A stretch of DNA of 64,000 nt from Fimbriimonadaceae bacterium (GTDB lineage: Bacteria; Armatimonadota; Fimbriimonadia; Fimbriimonadales; Fimbriimonadaceae). Position numbers and translations under genes: made by a program. Positions 42,339 through 52,009 of the stretch are shown here, in pieces. The stretch's first letter is position 1; each line of letters opens with the position of its first letter. Location of the stretch: positions 1 to 64,000 of the forward strand of contig JADLBH010000025.1 in NCBI GenBank assembly GCA_020847855.1. The letters run 5' to 3'. The notes under the pieces are model-generated. The model had not been told where the DNA came from. It worked only from the letters and a program-made list of their open reading frames with translations, and ran no database searches.

Positions 42339-44237
42339 ATGCCGACCCGCTTGGATGCCCGTGCGTGCCGCGACTTTGGGCTTTCGTCCAGGCTGGAATG
42401 GATCCTCACGAACGGGATCGGCGGCTATGCGATGGGGACTGCGTGCGGAGCGAACACCCGCAGGTACCACGGCCTCCTCGTTGCCTCTCTGGACAGCCTC
42501 TCGGCGCGCATGGTGCTCCTTGCCAACCTTGAGGCGCACGTCACGGTGAACGGCGAATCGTTCGGGCTGAGCACCAACCAGTACGTCGGGGCGATTCACC
42601 CCAAGGGCTACTCTCGGCTGGAGTCGTTCCGGGCTGGTGACTCCGTGGAATGGGTCTATGCGATCGGCTCCGAGAGGATCGTGAAGCGGCTCCGGCTGCA
42701 CCCAGGCCACAACGGTTGCACGGTCGAGTACCGGAACGAAGGGAACGAGGCCATCGCGCTGACCCTCCGGCCGCTCGTCTGCCACAAGTTCTATCACGAG
42801 AACTTCCGACTCACGGACTTCTACCCGCAGTTCCTGGTCTTCCCAGAGGGAAAGACCATCCTGAGTCATAGGGACGTGAGCCTGACCCTCGAGCACCCTG
42901 GTGCCGACCGCACGCCCACGACGGGATGGTACTACCGATTCGAATATGGCCGGGAGGCAGAACGTGGCCTCGACGCCATTGACGACCTCTACTGCCCCTG
43001 CGAGCTTCGCTACGTCCTCGGAGCCGGCGAGACGGCGACCCTCGTCGCCTTTGAGGGCGAGAGTCCCGGATCGCCGGGGGAAGATGGGGAGATCCTGGCC
43101 GTGGACGGGCCGGTCGAGCACGAGTTGGAGCGCGCGGCCGAAATGTTCCTTGTGAGGGTGGGAGACGAGCCTGGGATCCTTGCTGGCTTCCCATGGTTCA
43201 CCGAGTGGGGCCGGGACACCGCGATCTCCCTTCCGGGCCTTTGTCTCTGCACGGGCAAGTACGAAACAGCCCGAGGCATCCTGCGAAGGTTGGGCCGCGC
43301 GATGAAGGACGGACTCGTGCCAAACCGTTTCCCGGACAAGTCCGCACAACCCGAGTACCACACCGCCGACGCGACCCTCTGGTTCGCCAACTCGATATGG
43401 CACACCATATCGGCAGACTGGGACGAACTCTTTGCCCGAGAGGCCCTGGGCTGGCTACGCGAGGTCGTGCGGCACCACACCGCAGGCACCCAGTTTGGCA
43501 TCAAGGCCGACCCAGAGGACGGACTGCTCAGCCAGGGTGCGCCGGGCTACCAGTTGACATGGATGGACGCCAAGGTCGGCGACCGGGTCGTCACCCCTCG
43601 GCACGGCAAGCCAGTCGAGATCAATGGTCTCTGGATCAACGCGCTCCGAGTGACGGCCAAGATCGCCGGCCGGTTGGGTGAGGGCGACGATGGCTGCGCC
43701 GCTCTCGCTGACCGAGCCTCCGCCTCGTTCGAAGAGAAGTTCTGGAACGAACGAATCGGCCACTACCTCGATACGGTCGAGCCAGACGATGCCAGCCTGC
43801 GGCCCAATCAGGTTCTCGCCTTGGCGCTCCCGTTCGGGCCGAGCCACTCCGGGCACGCGGTGCGAGCCCTCGAGCGCGTGCGCAACGAGCTGCTCACCCC
43901 CAACGGGCTTCGAACCCTCGCCCCTGGCTCCCCAGGCTATCACGGACGCTATGAGGGCCCCCTGGCGGAGCGGGACGCCGCCTATCACCAAGGCACGGCC
44001 TGGCCCTGGCTGCTCGGCCCTTATATCTCGGCGACGCTTCGGCACCGGGGGGCGATCGAGGAGTGCGAGCGGTTGCTCGGCAGGATCAAAGTGTGGCTCT
44101 CGGAGTATGGCCTCGGAGGGATCGCCGAGGTCTATGATGGGGATACGCCGCAGTTCGCGAACGGTTGCCCTTGGCAAGCGTGGAGCGTCGCGGAGGTCCT
44201 TCGGGCCTTGCACGAGGTGAGGGGAGCGAAGCGGTAG
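42339..44237 (+). CDS. Amylo-alpha-1,6-glucosidase (glycogen debranching enzyme)
   Basis: A 632-residue protein from ATG 42339. N-terminal GDE_N domain: EWILTNGIGGYAMGTACGANTRRYHGLL. C-terminal (alpha/alpha)6 GH133 domain: AGFPWFTEWGRDTAISLPGLCL, DGLVPNRFPD, YHTADATLWF, QGTAWPWLLGPY and EVYDGDTPQFANGCPWQAWS. It removes alpha-1,6 branches during glycogen breakdown in the cytoplasm. The frame upstream of 42339 is a shadow of the LptD-like gene. It shares a theme with the alpha-glucan cluster at 59.8-64 kb. Confidence 0.92.
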   Translation: MPTRLDARACRDFGLSSRLEWILTNGIGGYAMGTACGANTRRYHGLLVASLDSLSARMVLLANLEAHVTVNGESFGLSTNQYVGAIHPKGYSRLESFRAGDSVEWVYAIGSERIVKRLRLHPGHNGCTVEYRNEGNEAIALTLRPLVCHKFYHENFRLTDFYPQFLVFPEGKTILSHRDVSLTLEHPGADRTPTTGWYYRFEYGREAERGLDAIDDLYCPCELRYVLGAGETATLVAFEGESPGSPGEDGEILAVDGPVEHELERAAEMFLVRVGDEPGILAGFPWFTEWGRDTAISLPGLCLCTGKYETARGILRRLGRAMKDGLVPNRFPDKSAQPEYHTADATLWFANSIWHTISADWDELFAREALGWLREVVRHHTAGTQFGIKADPEDGLLSQGAPGYQLTWMDAKVGDRVVTPRHGKPVEINGLWINALRVTAKIAGRLGEGDDGCAALADRASASFEEKFWNERIGHYLDTVEPDDASLRPNQVLALALPFGPSHSGHAVRALERVRNELLTPNGLRTLAPGSPGYHGRYEGPLAERDAAYHQGTAWPWLLGPYISATLRHRGAIEECERLLGRIKVWLSEYGLGGIAEVYDGDTPQFANGCPWQAWSVAEVLRALHEVRGAKR

Positions 44238-44293
44238 TCCGGCGGGTGCGATCTGCCCCACCGGTGCGTCATCATGTAGGAACCACCCGTCGC

Positions 44294-47200
44294 ATGCCCC
44301 GACCCTTCGTCCACTTGCACAACCACACCGAGTACAGCCTCCTTGACGGGGCGACCCGCATCTCGGACGTGGTGCCGCTCGCCAAGCAGTTCGACATGCC
44401 TGCCGTAGCCATCACGGACCACGGCGTGATGTTCGGCTGCATGGAGTTTGCCCTGGAGTGCGAGCGTCATGGGGTGAAGCCGATCCTGGGAATGGAGGCC
44501 TATGTCTCGCCCAAAGGGATCGGGGACCGCTCGACCCGGGAGGAGAAGAGCACCTACCACCTGTTGCTCCTGGCGAGGAACGAGGAAGGGTATCGAAACC
44601 TGTGCCGGCTCCATTCGATCGCCGCTCTCGAAGGCTTCTATCACAAGCCCCGCATTGACCACGACCTGCTGAGGAACCACTCCAAGGGGCTCATCGGTTC
44701 CACGACCTGCATAGGTTCCGAGGTGAACCAGGCCCTGCTCCAAGACGACTACGACGGAGCCCTCGCGATCGCCCGAATGTACAAGGAGATGTTCGAGGAG
44801 GGCGCGTACTTCGTCGAACTGCAAGACCACGGGATAGACAAGCAGCGAAAGATGAACCAAGGCCTGGTTCGGATCGCGAAGGAACTCGATCTTCCCCTCG
44901 TCGCGACGAACGACAGCCACTTCCTCTGCAAGGAAGGGGCCGAGGCCCACGACGTGTTGCTCTGCGTGGGCCTAGGCAAGCTCACCTCGGACGCCGACCG
45001 GCTCCGGTTCACTCGGAACGAGTACTTCAAGTCGTCCGACGAGATGGCGGAGCTGTTCCCAGACCATCCCGAGGCGATCGAGAACTCTCTGAGGATCGCG
45101 AACATGGTGGACTTCCAACTGAAAGGCTCGCGCAACGTCATGCCCGAGCCCGAGATGCCGGAAGGTGCCGATGCGGCCGGGTATCTGCGGGAGTTGGCGC
45201 GGAAAGGCCTGCGCGACCGCCTCCCGCGCTGTGAGGACAGTGCCCACGAGCGCTTGGAGTACGAGCTTGGCGTAATCGGTCAGACCGGGTTTGAGAACTA
45301 CTTCCTTCTCGTGAGGGAGTTTGCCGAGTTCAGTCGCAAGCAGGGCATACAGTTCGGCGTACGAGGTTCGGCCGCAGGATCCTTGGTCTCTTATGCGTTA
45401 GGCATTACGGACATCGACCCGCTGGAGTACGATCTAACCTTCGAGCGGTTCTTGAATCCTGAGCGTATTTCCATGCCTGATGTGGACATGGACTTCGAGG
45501 ACGCCCGTCGAGACGAGGTGATCCGTTGGGTCACGGAAAAGTATGGCAAGGATCGCGTAGCGCAAATCGTTACCTTCGGTACTTTGGGCGCGAAAGCGGC
45601 AATTCGGGACACCGCCCGCGTCTTGGGTAAACCGCCGATCGAGGCGGACAGGATTTGCAAGCTCATCCCAACGGCCCCAGGAATGACGATCGAACTCGCG
45701 CTCGCGGAGTTCCCTGACCTGAGGGAGCTTCTCGCCAAGGATGCGGAGGCGAGAAGGATCGTCGAGACGGCCAAGTCCATCGAGGGTCTGTCGAGGCACA
45801 GCGGGGTTCACGCCGCAGGGGTCGTGATCTCCGGTCAGCCCCTAAGCGAGCTCGTTCCCCTATACCGGTCCACCGATGGCATGCCGGTTACCGCTTATGA
45901 CATGGGCATGCTCGAGAAGCTCGGGCTGCTCAAGATGGACTTCCTTGGGCTTAGTAACCTTACAGTCTTGTCCAAGGCCATGGAGCTGGTTTCTGCCACG
46001 CGGGGTCAACCTTTTACCGTGGCCGACATACCGCTCGATGACGAAGCCTCCTATGCGATGCTAGGGAGGGGGGATACTACGGGTGTTTTCCAACTCGAGT
46101 CCGGCGGAATGCGCCAGGCGATCGCCGCGGTCAAGCCACAGAACATTCGAGAACTGGCCGCCCTCATCGCCCTCTTCCGGCCAGGCCCGATCGCCCATAT
46201 CGGCAGGTTCGCCTCCAACAAATTCGGCCGTACCGAGATCGAGCTCCTGCACCCTTTGATGGAGCCGATCCTTCGCGAGACGTTCGGCATCATCGTTTAC
46301 CAGGACCAGGTGCTCAAACTGGTGCAGGCCCTAGCCGGATTCTCGCTCGGCAAAGCCGACATTCTCCGCAAGGCGATGGGTAAGAAGGACGCGTCCGTGA
46401 TGTCCTCCATGCATCGCGAGTTCTTGGAGGGGTGTGCCGGTCGCTCCATCGAGGCCACCACCGCCGAGGCCGTTTGGAACTTGCTTCTTCCCTTCGCGGG
46501 TTACGCCTTTAACAAGGCCCACGCGGTCTGCTATGCCATGCTCGCCTACCAGACCGCCTACCTGAAGGCGAACTTTCCTGTCGAGTATATGGCGGCCCTC
46601 CTCACGGTGTTCCAGGTGAAGGAGGACCGAATCGGGGTGCTCGTCGAGGAGGCAAGGAGGATGGGCATCCCCGTGCTTCCGCCCGACGTGAACGCTTCGG
46701 GCGTGAGCTTCCAATTGGAAGACTCCGAGGGGGCGGTCGCCATCCGATTTGGACTAGCCGCCATCAAGGGAATCGGATTCGGGCTTGTCTCTAAGATCAT
46801 TGAAGAGAGATCGAACGGAAGCTATGACCATATCTTCGAGTTCGCGGAGAGAACTCGTGAGTTCGGCCTGAGCCGTACGGCCTTAGAGGCGCTAGTGAAG
46901 GGGGGCGCGCTAGACCTGATCGTTCCGAACCGCCGGACGGCGATGGATAGCGCTGAAGCGGCTCTTGTCTATGCGGACGCCACCAGACGGCGTCGGCTCG
47001 GTGGTCAGGACTCCCTCTTTGGGGAGTCGTCAGAACTGGCGGTGAGCTACCCGGACATCCCCCCCTCAGACCCTTACACCCGCGCCGAGACCCTCGCGAT
47101 CGAGAAGGAGGTGCTCGGCATCTATGTTTCGGACCATCCGTTGCGAGGATACGACCGCATTCTGCGAGAGGAGGCGACGGTGACGGCCGCTCAGATCCCC

Positions 47201-47788
47201 GATCTCGACGATCGTGCCCGAGTGGTCATGGCGGGTGTCATCGCGAACATTCGAGAGATCACGGTCAAGAAGACAGGCGAGAAGATGGCCTCGCTTATGT
47301 TGGAAGATTTTACCGGGCAGGCCCCGTTCATCGTTTTCGCTAAGACGTATCAGAAGTTTAGCGGACTGCTCCAGCGCGATCGTCTCGTCAGGATTTCCGG
47401 CAATGTGAGCCATCGTGAGCGCAACGGAGAGAAGTCCATCGAGGTGGCCGCCTTCGAGGTCTCGGCCCTGCAGGAGCCCAGCCCGACCGAGCTCGACGCC
47501 GAGCCCGGCCCTGGCAAGGTGGTCGTCACGCTTCGCTCGGCCACCAAGCCCGAGCTCACGCAGCTCCGCGAGGCCCTTTCGAAGCATCCGGGCAGCTTCG
47601 CGGTCGAGCTTCGGTTCGAAGGGGAGAGGAGCCGGGTCGTCCAGCCGCTCGATCGCGTCGAGGCAGGGGAGGCCCTGCATCACGCGATCGTCGGCGCCGT
47701 CCCTTCGGCCACCGTCGAAGTCGTCGAGAACATGCTTCAGCGGATGGGCCCGTCCGCCGAAACTCCCGTCGCGGCAGGACGTCTGTAA
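44294..47788 (+). CDS. dnaE: DNA polymerase III alpha subunit
   Basis: A 1164-residue replicative polymerase of DnaE type. PHP domain: FVHLHNHTEYSLLDGATR and AITDHGVMFG. Polymerase active site: RISMPDVDMDFEDARRDEVIRWV (residues about 393-413, catalytic Asp pair). HxH block and FGTLGAKAAIRD, then GVHAAGVVIS, LIALFRPGP and GYAFNKAHAVCYAML. An OB-fold (VVMAGVIANIREITVKKTGEK) lies near residue 975. Start ATG 44294 begins MPRPFVHLHNH; no upstream promoter hexamer is evident. The acidic/variable C-terminus ends at 47788 and the next gene starts eight bases later. Confidence 0.96.
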   Translation: MPRPFVHLHNHTEYSLLDGATRISDVVPLAKQFDMPAVAITDHGVMFGCMEFALECERHGVKPILGMEAYVSPKGIGDRSTREEKSTYHLLLLARNEEGYRNLCRLHSIAALEGFYHKPRIDHDLLRNHSKGLIGSTTCIGSEVNQALLQDDYDGALAIARMYKEMFEEGAYFVELQDHGIDKQRKMNQGLVRIAKELDLPLVATNDSHFLCKEGAEAHDVLLCVGLGKLTSDADRLRFTRNEYFKSSDEMAELFPDHPEAIENSLRIANMVDFQLKGSRNVMPEPEMPEGADAAGYLRELARKGLRDRLPRCEDSAHERLEYELGVIGQTGFENYFLLVREFAEFSRKQGIQFGVRGSAAGSLVSYALGITDIDPLEYDLTFERFLNPERISMPDVDMDFEDARRDEVIRWVTEKYGKDRVAQIVTFGTLGAKAAIRDTARVLGKPPIEADRICKLIPTAPGMTIELALAEFPDLRELLAKDAEARRIVETAKSIEGLSRHSGVHAAGVVISGQPLSELVPLYRSTDGMPVTAYDMGMLEKLGLLKMDFLGLSNLTVLSKAMELVSATRGQPFTVADIPLDDEASYAMLGRGDTTGVFQLESGGMRQAIAAVKPQNIRELAALIALFRPGPIAHIGRFASNKFGRTEIELLHPLMEPILRETFGIIVYQDQVLKLVQALAGFSLGKADILRKAMGKKDASVMSSMHREFLEGCAGRSIEATTAEAVWNLLLPFAGYAFNKAHAVCYAMLAYQTAYLKANFPVEYMAALLTVFQVKEDRIGVLVEEARRMGIPVLPPDVNASGVSFQLEDSEGAVAIRFGLAAIKGIGFGLVSKIIEERSNGSYDHIFEFAERTREFGLSRTALEALVKGGALDLIVPNRRTAMDSAEAALVYADATRRRRLGGQDSLFGESSELAVSYPDIPPSDPYTRAETLAIEKEVLGIYVSDHPLRGYDRILREEATVTAAQIPDLDDRARVVMAGVIANIREITVKKTGEKMASLMLEDFTGQAPFIVFAKTYQKFSGLLQRDRLVRISGNVSHRERNGEKSIEVAAFEVSALQEPSPTELDAEPGPGKVVVTLRSATKPELTQLREALSKHPGSFAVELRFEGERSRVVQPLDRVEAGEALHHAIVGAVPSATVEVVENMLQRMGPSAETPVAAGRL

Positions 47789-47795
47789 CCTAGCG

Positions 47796-48488
47796 GTGAC
47801 GGTCCTTGCAGCCCTCTCGTTCGGCCTTGCGTCGCTCGCGGCGGATCGCGACCCATTCGATCTCTACCTGTGCGACATCAACATCCTGCAGGACAAGGCA
47901 ATTCAAGCTGAGATCAAGGTGGACGAGGCACAGCGAGCCAAGCTGAACGAGCACGCCGCCTGGTTCGATAAAGAAGCCAAGCGCATCGAGCTCGAAGCTG
48001 CGCCCGACAGTAGGGTCGAGGTCTTGCTCAAGGCCCGTGCGGTGTTCAAGTCGAGGGTCTTGGACAGCTTGACGGACCCCCAAGTGAAGCGGCTCGCCCA
48101 ACTCAGCCTCCAAGCGATGCAGATCGTTGCCGTCCTCGACCTGGAGGTCGGTAAGAAGCTCGGCTTCACCGAGACGCAGCAGAGGACGCTGTTCGACGCA
48201 TGGAGGAAGACCGGGAGCGCGGTCGCAGGCGCCTTGGCAAAGGTTCGCCAGCCGATCGTGGACAAGTACCGGGCGAAGAAGGCCGACTCCGACGGCGAGC
48301 GCAAGGCGCTCCAGGCCGAGATGAACAAGGAGATCGCAGAGGCGGACAAGTCCGTGGATGCTGAGATCCAGGGCTACAAGAAGGACTTTGAGGCGGTGGT
48401 CTCCAAGACCCTTACGGAAGGGCAGAAGAAGGAACTGGAGCGCCTTAAGGGTCCGCCGATGGCGAAGCCTAAGTCCGGCGATACCTAA
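47796..48488 (+). CDS. Secreted LTXXQ-like helical protein
   Basis: About 230 residues from GTG 47796 with a signal peptide (AALSFGLASLAA). The body is helical and charged, with motifs VDEAQRAKL, LTDPQVKRL, FTETQQRTL and LTEGQKKEL that resemble the LTxxQ signatures of Spy/CpxP-type periplasmic proteins. It follows dnaE by 7 bases, with TAACCT four bases before the GTG. The C-terminus overlaps the convergent SdpI-like gene by 20 bases. A related protein lies at 22709-23374. Confidence 0.65.
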   Translation: MTVLAALSFGLASLAADRDPFDLYLCDINILQDKAIQAEIKVDEAQRAKLNEHAAWFDKEAKRIELEAAPDSRVEVLLKARAVFKSRVLDSLTDPQVKRLAQLSLQAMQIVAVLDLEVGKKLGFTETQQRTLFDAWRKTGSAVAGALAKVRQPIVDKYRAKKADSDGERKALQAEMNKEIAEADKSVDAEIQGYKKDFEAVVSKTLTEGQKKELERLKGPPMAKPKSGDT

Positions 48489-49092
48489 GCGAGTACAAGA
48501 CCGGGCCCAACGCCCAGACGGTCAGCAAGGCAAGCTGGATCCAGAAGGACGCGCCTGCCAGGGTCGCGACGAGCCCGACGAGCGCCACCGCGACCATGAA
48601 CTTCGCGGCCCAGCGATGGGTGCCGTCCCACGCCTGGTCGCTACCCAGCGTCCAGGGTGTCCGGATACCCATCAAGCTGTTTCGGCGAATCTTTCCCATC
48701 ATCCGTCCAACGAAGGCGAAGAGCAGGAACATGGCGGCCATGATCCCTTGGGCCACCATGTCGCGACCGAGGGCAGCCTCCACCATGAGCCATTCGAGCC
48801 AGGCGAAGAACGCGATGAAGGCTACGATCGTCTGCCCGAAGGCGACAGCGAAGGGAGCGACCCGCCGGGCTTGACTCGGGAGCGCCGCTAGGCCCGCGAT
48901 GAGGACCAAGAGGAAGATCTGTACGATCGGGGCGAACCACAACAGGAAGGCCTTGCCAGCCCAGCCATCGGGCTTTCCCGCGACTCCCCAGTGGACAGGC
49001 ACCACATCCGGCAATGCGGAATACCTCGCCAAGCCGAAGAGGAAGGTCGCGAGGATGATGAGAAGGCAATAGACGATGTGTCTGCGCTTCAT
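48469..49092 (-). CDS. SdpI/DUF1648 family membrane protein
   Basis: A 207-residue protein with about six helices. The N-terminal helix is followed by [24 protein letters not shown], the DUF1648 motif, and the C-terminal part has [33 protein letters not shown], the SdpI motif. In Bacillus, SdpI is an immunity protein and signal transducer for the SdpC toxin; most relatives have no known role. Start ATG 49092, with GGGAG upstream. The preceding frame to 49164 lacks the features. Confidence 0.88.
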   Translation of the reverse strand: MKRRHIVYCLLIILATFLFGLARYSALPDVVPVHWGVAGKPDGWAGKAFLLWFAPIVQIFLLVLIAGLAALPSQARRVAPFAVAFGQTIVAFIAFFAWLEWLMVEAALGRDMVAQGIMAAMFLLFAFVGRMMGKIRRNSLMGIRTPWTLGSDQAWDGTHRWAAKFMVAVALVGLVATLAGASFWIQLALLTVWALGPVLYSLRYRRT

Positions 49093-49287
49093 TCTCGTTC
49101 TCCCACAAATCCGCCCGGGGACCAAGCCACCGACTCCCTTCGCGGCACCCGAGTCCACGTCCACAACAGACTCACGAGCGCCAGACTTCCCACCGCCTCG
49201 ATCCTTCCTACCCTGGTATACGAGTGTCGGGTCGCGCCAGGTTGCGCGGCGGTCCTAGAACTCTCTAGGCCGACCGGCCCGAGGCGG

Positions 49288-49321
49288 CTGACGATTGGCA
49301 GTCTCGGCGGTATATTGCTAA
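49288..49321 (+). promoter_or_regulatory. groES promoter with a degenerate CIRCE element
   Basis: CTGACG at 49288-49293 (-35-like), 17 bases, then TATATT at 49311-49316 (-10). An inverted repeat with the CIRCE layout overlaps it: TTGGCAGTC (49295-49303), nine bases, TATTGCTAA (49313-49321). Each arm matches the consensus arms at 7 of 9 positions. HrcA, encoded at 9772-10785, is expected to bind here. An outer GATTGG/CCAATC repeat (49293-49298, 49322-49327) adds symmetry. Confidence 0.65.
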
Positions 49322-49374
49322 CCAATCCAGCTGGCATTTCGAGCACCTGCTGGTACTTCAAGGAGACAAACAGA

Positions 49375-49719
49375 ATGACCATCCAACCCCTTCATGATCG
49401 GATCGTTGTCACCCCTGCCGAACAGGAGGAGCGCACGGCAGGCGGGATCATCCTGCCAGACACCGCGAAAGAGAAGCCACTGCGCGGGGAGGTCCTCGCG
49501 GTCGGCCCTGGCAAGACGCTGGAGAACGGTACCGTGGCCAAGATTGACGTCAAGCCCGGCGACACCGTGCTTTATGGCAAGTACGCGGGCACCGAGGTCA
49601 CCGTCGAAGGTGTGGACTACGTGATCCTTCGGTCCGACGACGTGCTCGGCGTTCTCACCGGGGGCGGCGCCAAGGCGTCCAAACCGGCCAAGAAGGTAGC
49701 CGTAGGGGCGAAGAAGTAA
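49375..49719 (+). CDS. groES: Co-chaperonin GroES
   Basis: A 114-residue Cpn10 protein. [27 protein letters not shown] contains the mobile loop, and [17 protein letters not shown] and DVLGVL are conserved. A basic tail ([15 protein letters not shown]) extends beyond the usual end at about 95 residues. It caps GroEL in the ATP-driven folding cycle. The ribosome site AAGGAGA is nine bases before the ATG, unlike most genes here. Its stop overlaps the groEL start by one base (TAATG). Probably repressed by HrcA. Confidence 0.95.
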   Translation: MTIQPLHDRIVVTPAEQEERTAGGIILPDTAKEKPLRGEVLAVGPGKTLENGTVAKIDVKPGDTVLYGKYAGTEVTVEGVDYVILRSDDVLGVLTGGGAKASKPAKKVAVGAKK

Positions 49720-51320
49720 TGGCGGCCAAGAACCTTGCCTTCAGGAACGACGCCCGGAAGCGGCTGGAAGCGGGCGTGGACAAGCTGGCCAATGCGGTGA
49801 AGGTCACCCTCGGGCCGAGGGGCCGCTACGTCGTGCTCGAGAAGAAGTTCGGCTCGCCGCAGATCATCAACGACGGCGTGACCATCGCCAAGGAGATCGA
49901 GGTCGAGGAACGGTTCGAGAACATGGGCGCGCAACTCATCCGCGAGGTGAGTAGCAAGACCAACGACATCGCCGGGGACGGGACGACCACTGCGACCGTT
50001 CTCGCCCAAGCCATCTATAAGGAAGGGGCGAGGAACGTGGCCGCGGGCAGCAACCCGATGCAGATCAAGAAGGGCATCGAGCAGGCTGTGGACTACATCG
50101 TCGCAAACCTCGACAAGGCAAGCACCCCGGTCAAGGGTCTGAACGGCATGACCGAGGTGGCTACCATCAGTGCCAAGGATCCTGTCATCGGTGGCTTGGT
50201 CGCCGAGATCATCAACACCGTCGGCAAGGACGGCGTGACCACGGTCGAGGAGTCCAAGACCGCGGAGACCACGTTCGAGATCGTAGACGGCCTCCAGTTC
50301 GACAAGGGTTACCTCTCCCCCTACTTCGTGACGGACCCGCACCGGATGGAGGCAGTCTTCGAAAACCCGCTCATCCTCTTCCACGAAAAGAAGATCAGCA
50401 GCGTGCAAGACATCGTGCCGCTGCTCGAGAAGGTGCTCCGCTTGGGCAAGCCGCTCATCATCGTGGCCGAGGACCTCGAGAACGAGTGCCTGGCGACCTT
50501 GGTGCTGAACCGGCTCCGAGCCAACCTGCCCGTGGCCGCCGTCAAGGCTCCCGGCTTTGGCGATCGGCGCAAAGCGATGCTCGAGGACATGGCAATCCTC
50601 ACCGGTGGCCAGTTCGTGAGCGACGACCTGGGTATGAAGCTGGAGAACGTGACCCCCGACATGCTCGGGAGCGCGAAGAAGGTCGTCATTACCAAGGACA
50701 CAACCACGATCGTGGGTGGCGGAGGCAAGAAGTCCGAGATCGAAGGCCGCAAGAGCCAGATCCAACGCCAGATCGAGACGACCGACAGCAACTACGACAA
50801 GGAGAAGCTCCAGGAGCGGTTCGCGAAGCTGAGCGGCGGCGTAGCGGTCATCATGGTCGGCGCAGCCACCGAGACGGCCCTCAAGGAGCGAAAGGCCCGC
50901 ATCGAGGACGCCCTCGCCGCGACCCGAGCCGCACTCGAAGAAGGGATCGTGGCCGGAGGCGGCACCGCCCTCATCAAGGCGGCCCAGGGCATTGAGAAGA
51001 TCAAAGCCGAGGACGACGCCGAGATCGGGATCAAGATCGTCGCCAAGGCGATCGAGGCTCCTCTCCGCACAATCTCGGAGAACGCAGGCGCGGAAGGGTC
51101 CGTCGTCGTGGACAAGGTTCGCGAAGGCAAGCTCGGATTCAACGCGGCGACCCTCCAATACGAGGACCTCATGAAGGCCGGAATCGTGGATCCGAAGAAG
51201 GTTGTCCGAACTTGCCTTCAGAACGCCGCGTCCATCTCGGCCCTGCTGCTGACGACCGAGGCCGCAGTCGCCGAGGCGCCGCAAGAAGAGGACGAAGGAC
51301 ACCACCACCACGACCACTAG
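49719..51320 (+). CDS. groL: Chaperonin GroEL
   Basis: A 533-residue Cpn60 protein. [42 protein letters not shown] and [14 protein letters not shown] are diagnostic ATP-binding and equatorial-domain blocks. The tail ends GHHHHDH with acidic residues before it instead of the Gly-Gly-Met repeat common in GroEL. It forms the folding chamber with GroES and acts as co-regulator of HrcA. A terminator hairpin follows. Confidence 0.97.
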   Translation: MAAKNLAFRNDARKRLEAGVDKLANAVKVTLGPRGRYVVLEKKFGSPQIINDGVTIAKEIEVEERFENMGAQLIREVSSKTNDIAGDGTTTATVLAQAIYKEGARNVAAGSNPMQIKKGIEQAVDYIVANLDKASTPVKGLNGMTEVATISAKDPVIGGLVAEIINTVGKDGVTTVEESKTAETTFEIVDGLQFDKGYLSPYFVTDPHRMEAVFENPLILFHEKKISSVQDIVPLLEKVLRLGKPLIIVAEDLENECLATLVLNRLRANLPVAAVKAPGFGDRRKAMLEDMAILTGGQFVSDDLGMKLENVTPDMLGSAKKVVITKDTTTIVGGGGKKSEIEGRKSQIQRQIETTDSNYDKEKLQERFAKLSGGVAVIMVGAATETALKERKARIEDALAATRAALEEGIVAGGGTALIKAAQGIEKIKAEDDAEIGIKIVAKAIEAPLRTISENAGAEGSVVVDKVREGKLGFNAATLQYEDLMKAGIVDPKKVVRTCLQNAASISALLLTTEAAVAEAPQEEDEGHHHHDH

Positions 51321-51340
51321 GCGCAACGCTTGCGCCCACC

Positions 51341-51383
51341 ACGGCTCTCCTTTCCCTTTGCAGGGGAGGGGAGCCTTCTCTTT
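51341..51383 (+). terminator. groES-groEL terminator
   Basis: GGCTC (51341-51345) pairs with GAGCC (51369-51373) at the base of a longer imperfect stem, followed by a TTCTCTTTTT tract. It lies 21 bases after the groEL stop. Confidence 0.75.
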
Positions 51384-51417
51384 TTCCGTTGCCGACTAAG
51401 CCATACTCACCCTTCCG

Positions 51418-52002
51418 ATGCAGCGGAACCGCATGGAGGCCTTTAGCGACGGGGTCTTCGCCATTGCCATCACCATCCTTGTTCTGGAGCTCAAGGTGCC
51501 CCACGAGGTCGGCTGGCCCGCGCTCGCTGGTCTCAAGAACGTGTTCCTCAGCTATGTCATGAGCTTCTTGTTCATCGGGCTCTACTGGAACAACCACCAC
51601 CACCTGGTGCACACAGTGGACCGAGTGACAGGGCGGATCCTCTGGGCGAACCTCCATATGCTCTTTTGGATCTCGCTGATCCCGTTCGTCACCGCTTGGA
51701 TGGGTGAGAACGACTTTGCCAACGTACCTACCGCGTTGTATGGGGTTGTGATGCTGTTCAGCGGTACAGCATATAAAATCTTGCAGACCGCGATCATTCG
51801 CGAGCACGGAGATACGCACAAACTAGCGGTCGCGATCGGGAAGGACTTCAAACTCCTGGCTTCTTTGACGATCTACGCGATGGCGATCCCGACGAGCCTT
51901 TTTTCTCCTTGGCTCGCTTTCATGCTCTATGGAGTAGTCGCATTGATCTGGTTCATCCCGGATCGCCGCATCGCTTCCCAATTCAGGCCTCCCGAGGTAT
52001 AA
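51418..52002 (+). CDS. TMEM175-like potassium channel (DUF1211)
   Basis: A 194-residue protein with about six helices. MQRNRMEAFSDGVFAIAITILVLE carries the RxxxFSDG signature of TMEM175 family channels, and NNHHHLVH follows. Bacterial members form tetrameric potassium-conducting pores. The TAA stop at 52000-52002 is inside the TATAAT hexamer of the selenoprotein gene. Confidence 0.88.
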   Translation: MQRNRMEAFSDGVFAIAITILVLELKVPHEVGWPALAGLKNVFLSYVMSFLFIGLYWNNHHHLVHTVDRVTGRILWANLHMLFWISLIPFVTAWMGENDFANVPTALYGVVMLFSGTAYKILQTAIIREHGDTHKLAVAIGKDFKLLASLTIYAMAIPTSLFSPWLAFMLYGVVALIWFIPDRRIASQFRPPEV

Positions 52003-52003
52003 T
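51998..52003 (+). promoter_or_regulatory. TATAAT promoter hexamer of the selenoprotein gene
   Basis: Perfect -10 consensus, exactly six bases before GTG 52010, overlapping the stop of the TMEM175-like gene. It supports GTG 52010 as the true start. Confidence 0.6.
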
Positions 52004-52009
52004 GCAGCT

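Noticed and set aside
49617-51326. 569-codon minus-strand frame across groEL
   Set aside because: It is the antisense of groEL, has no recognisable domain and reflects codon bias of the true gene.
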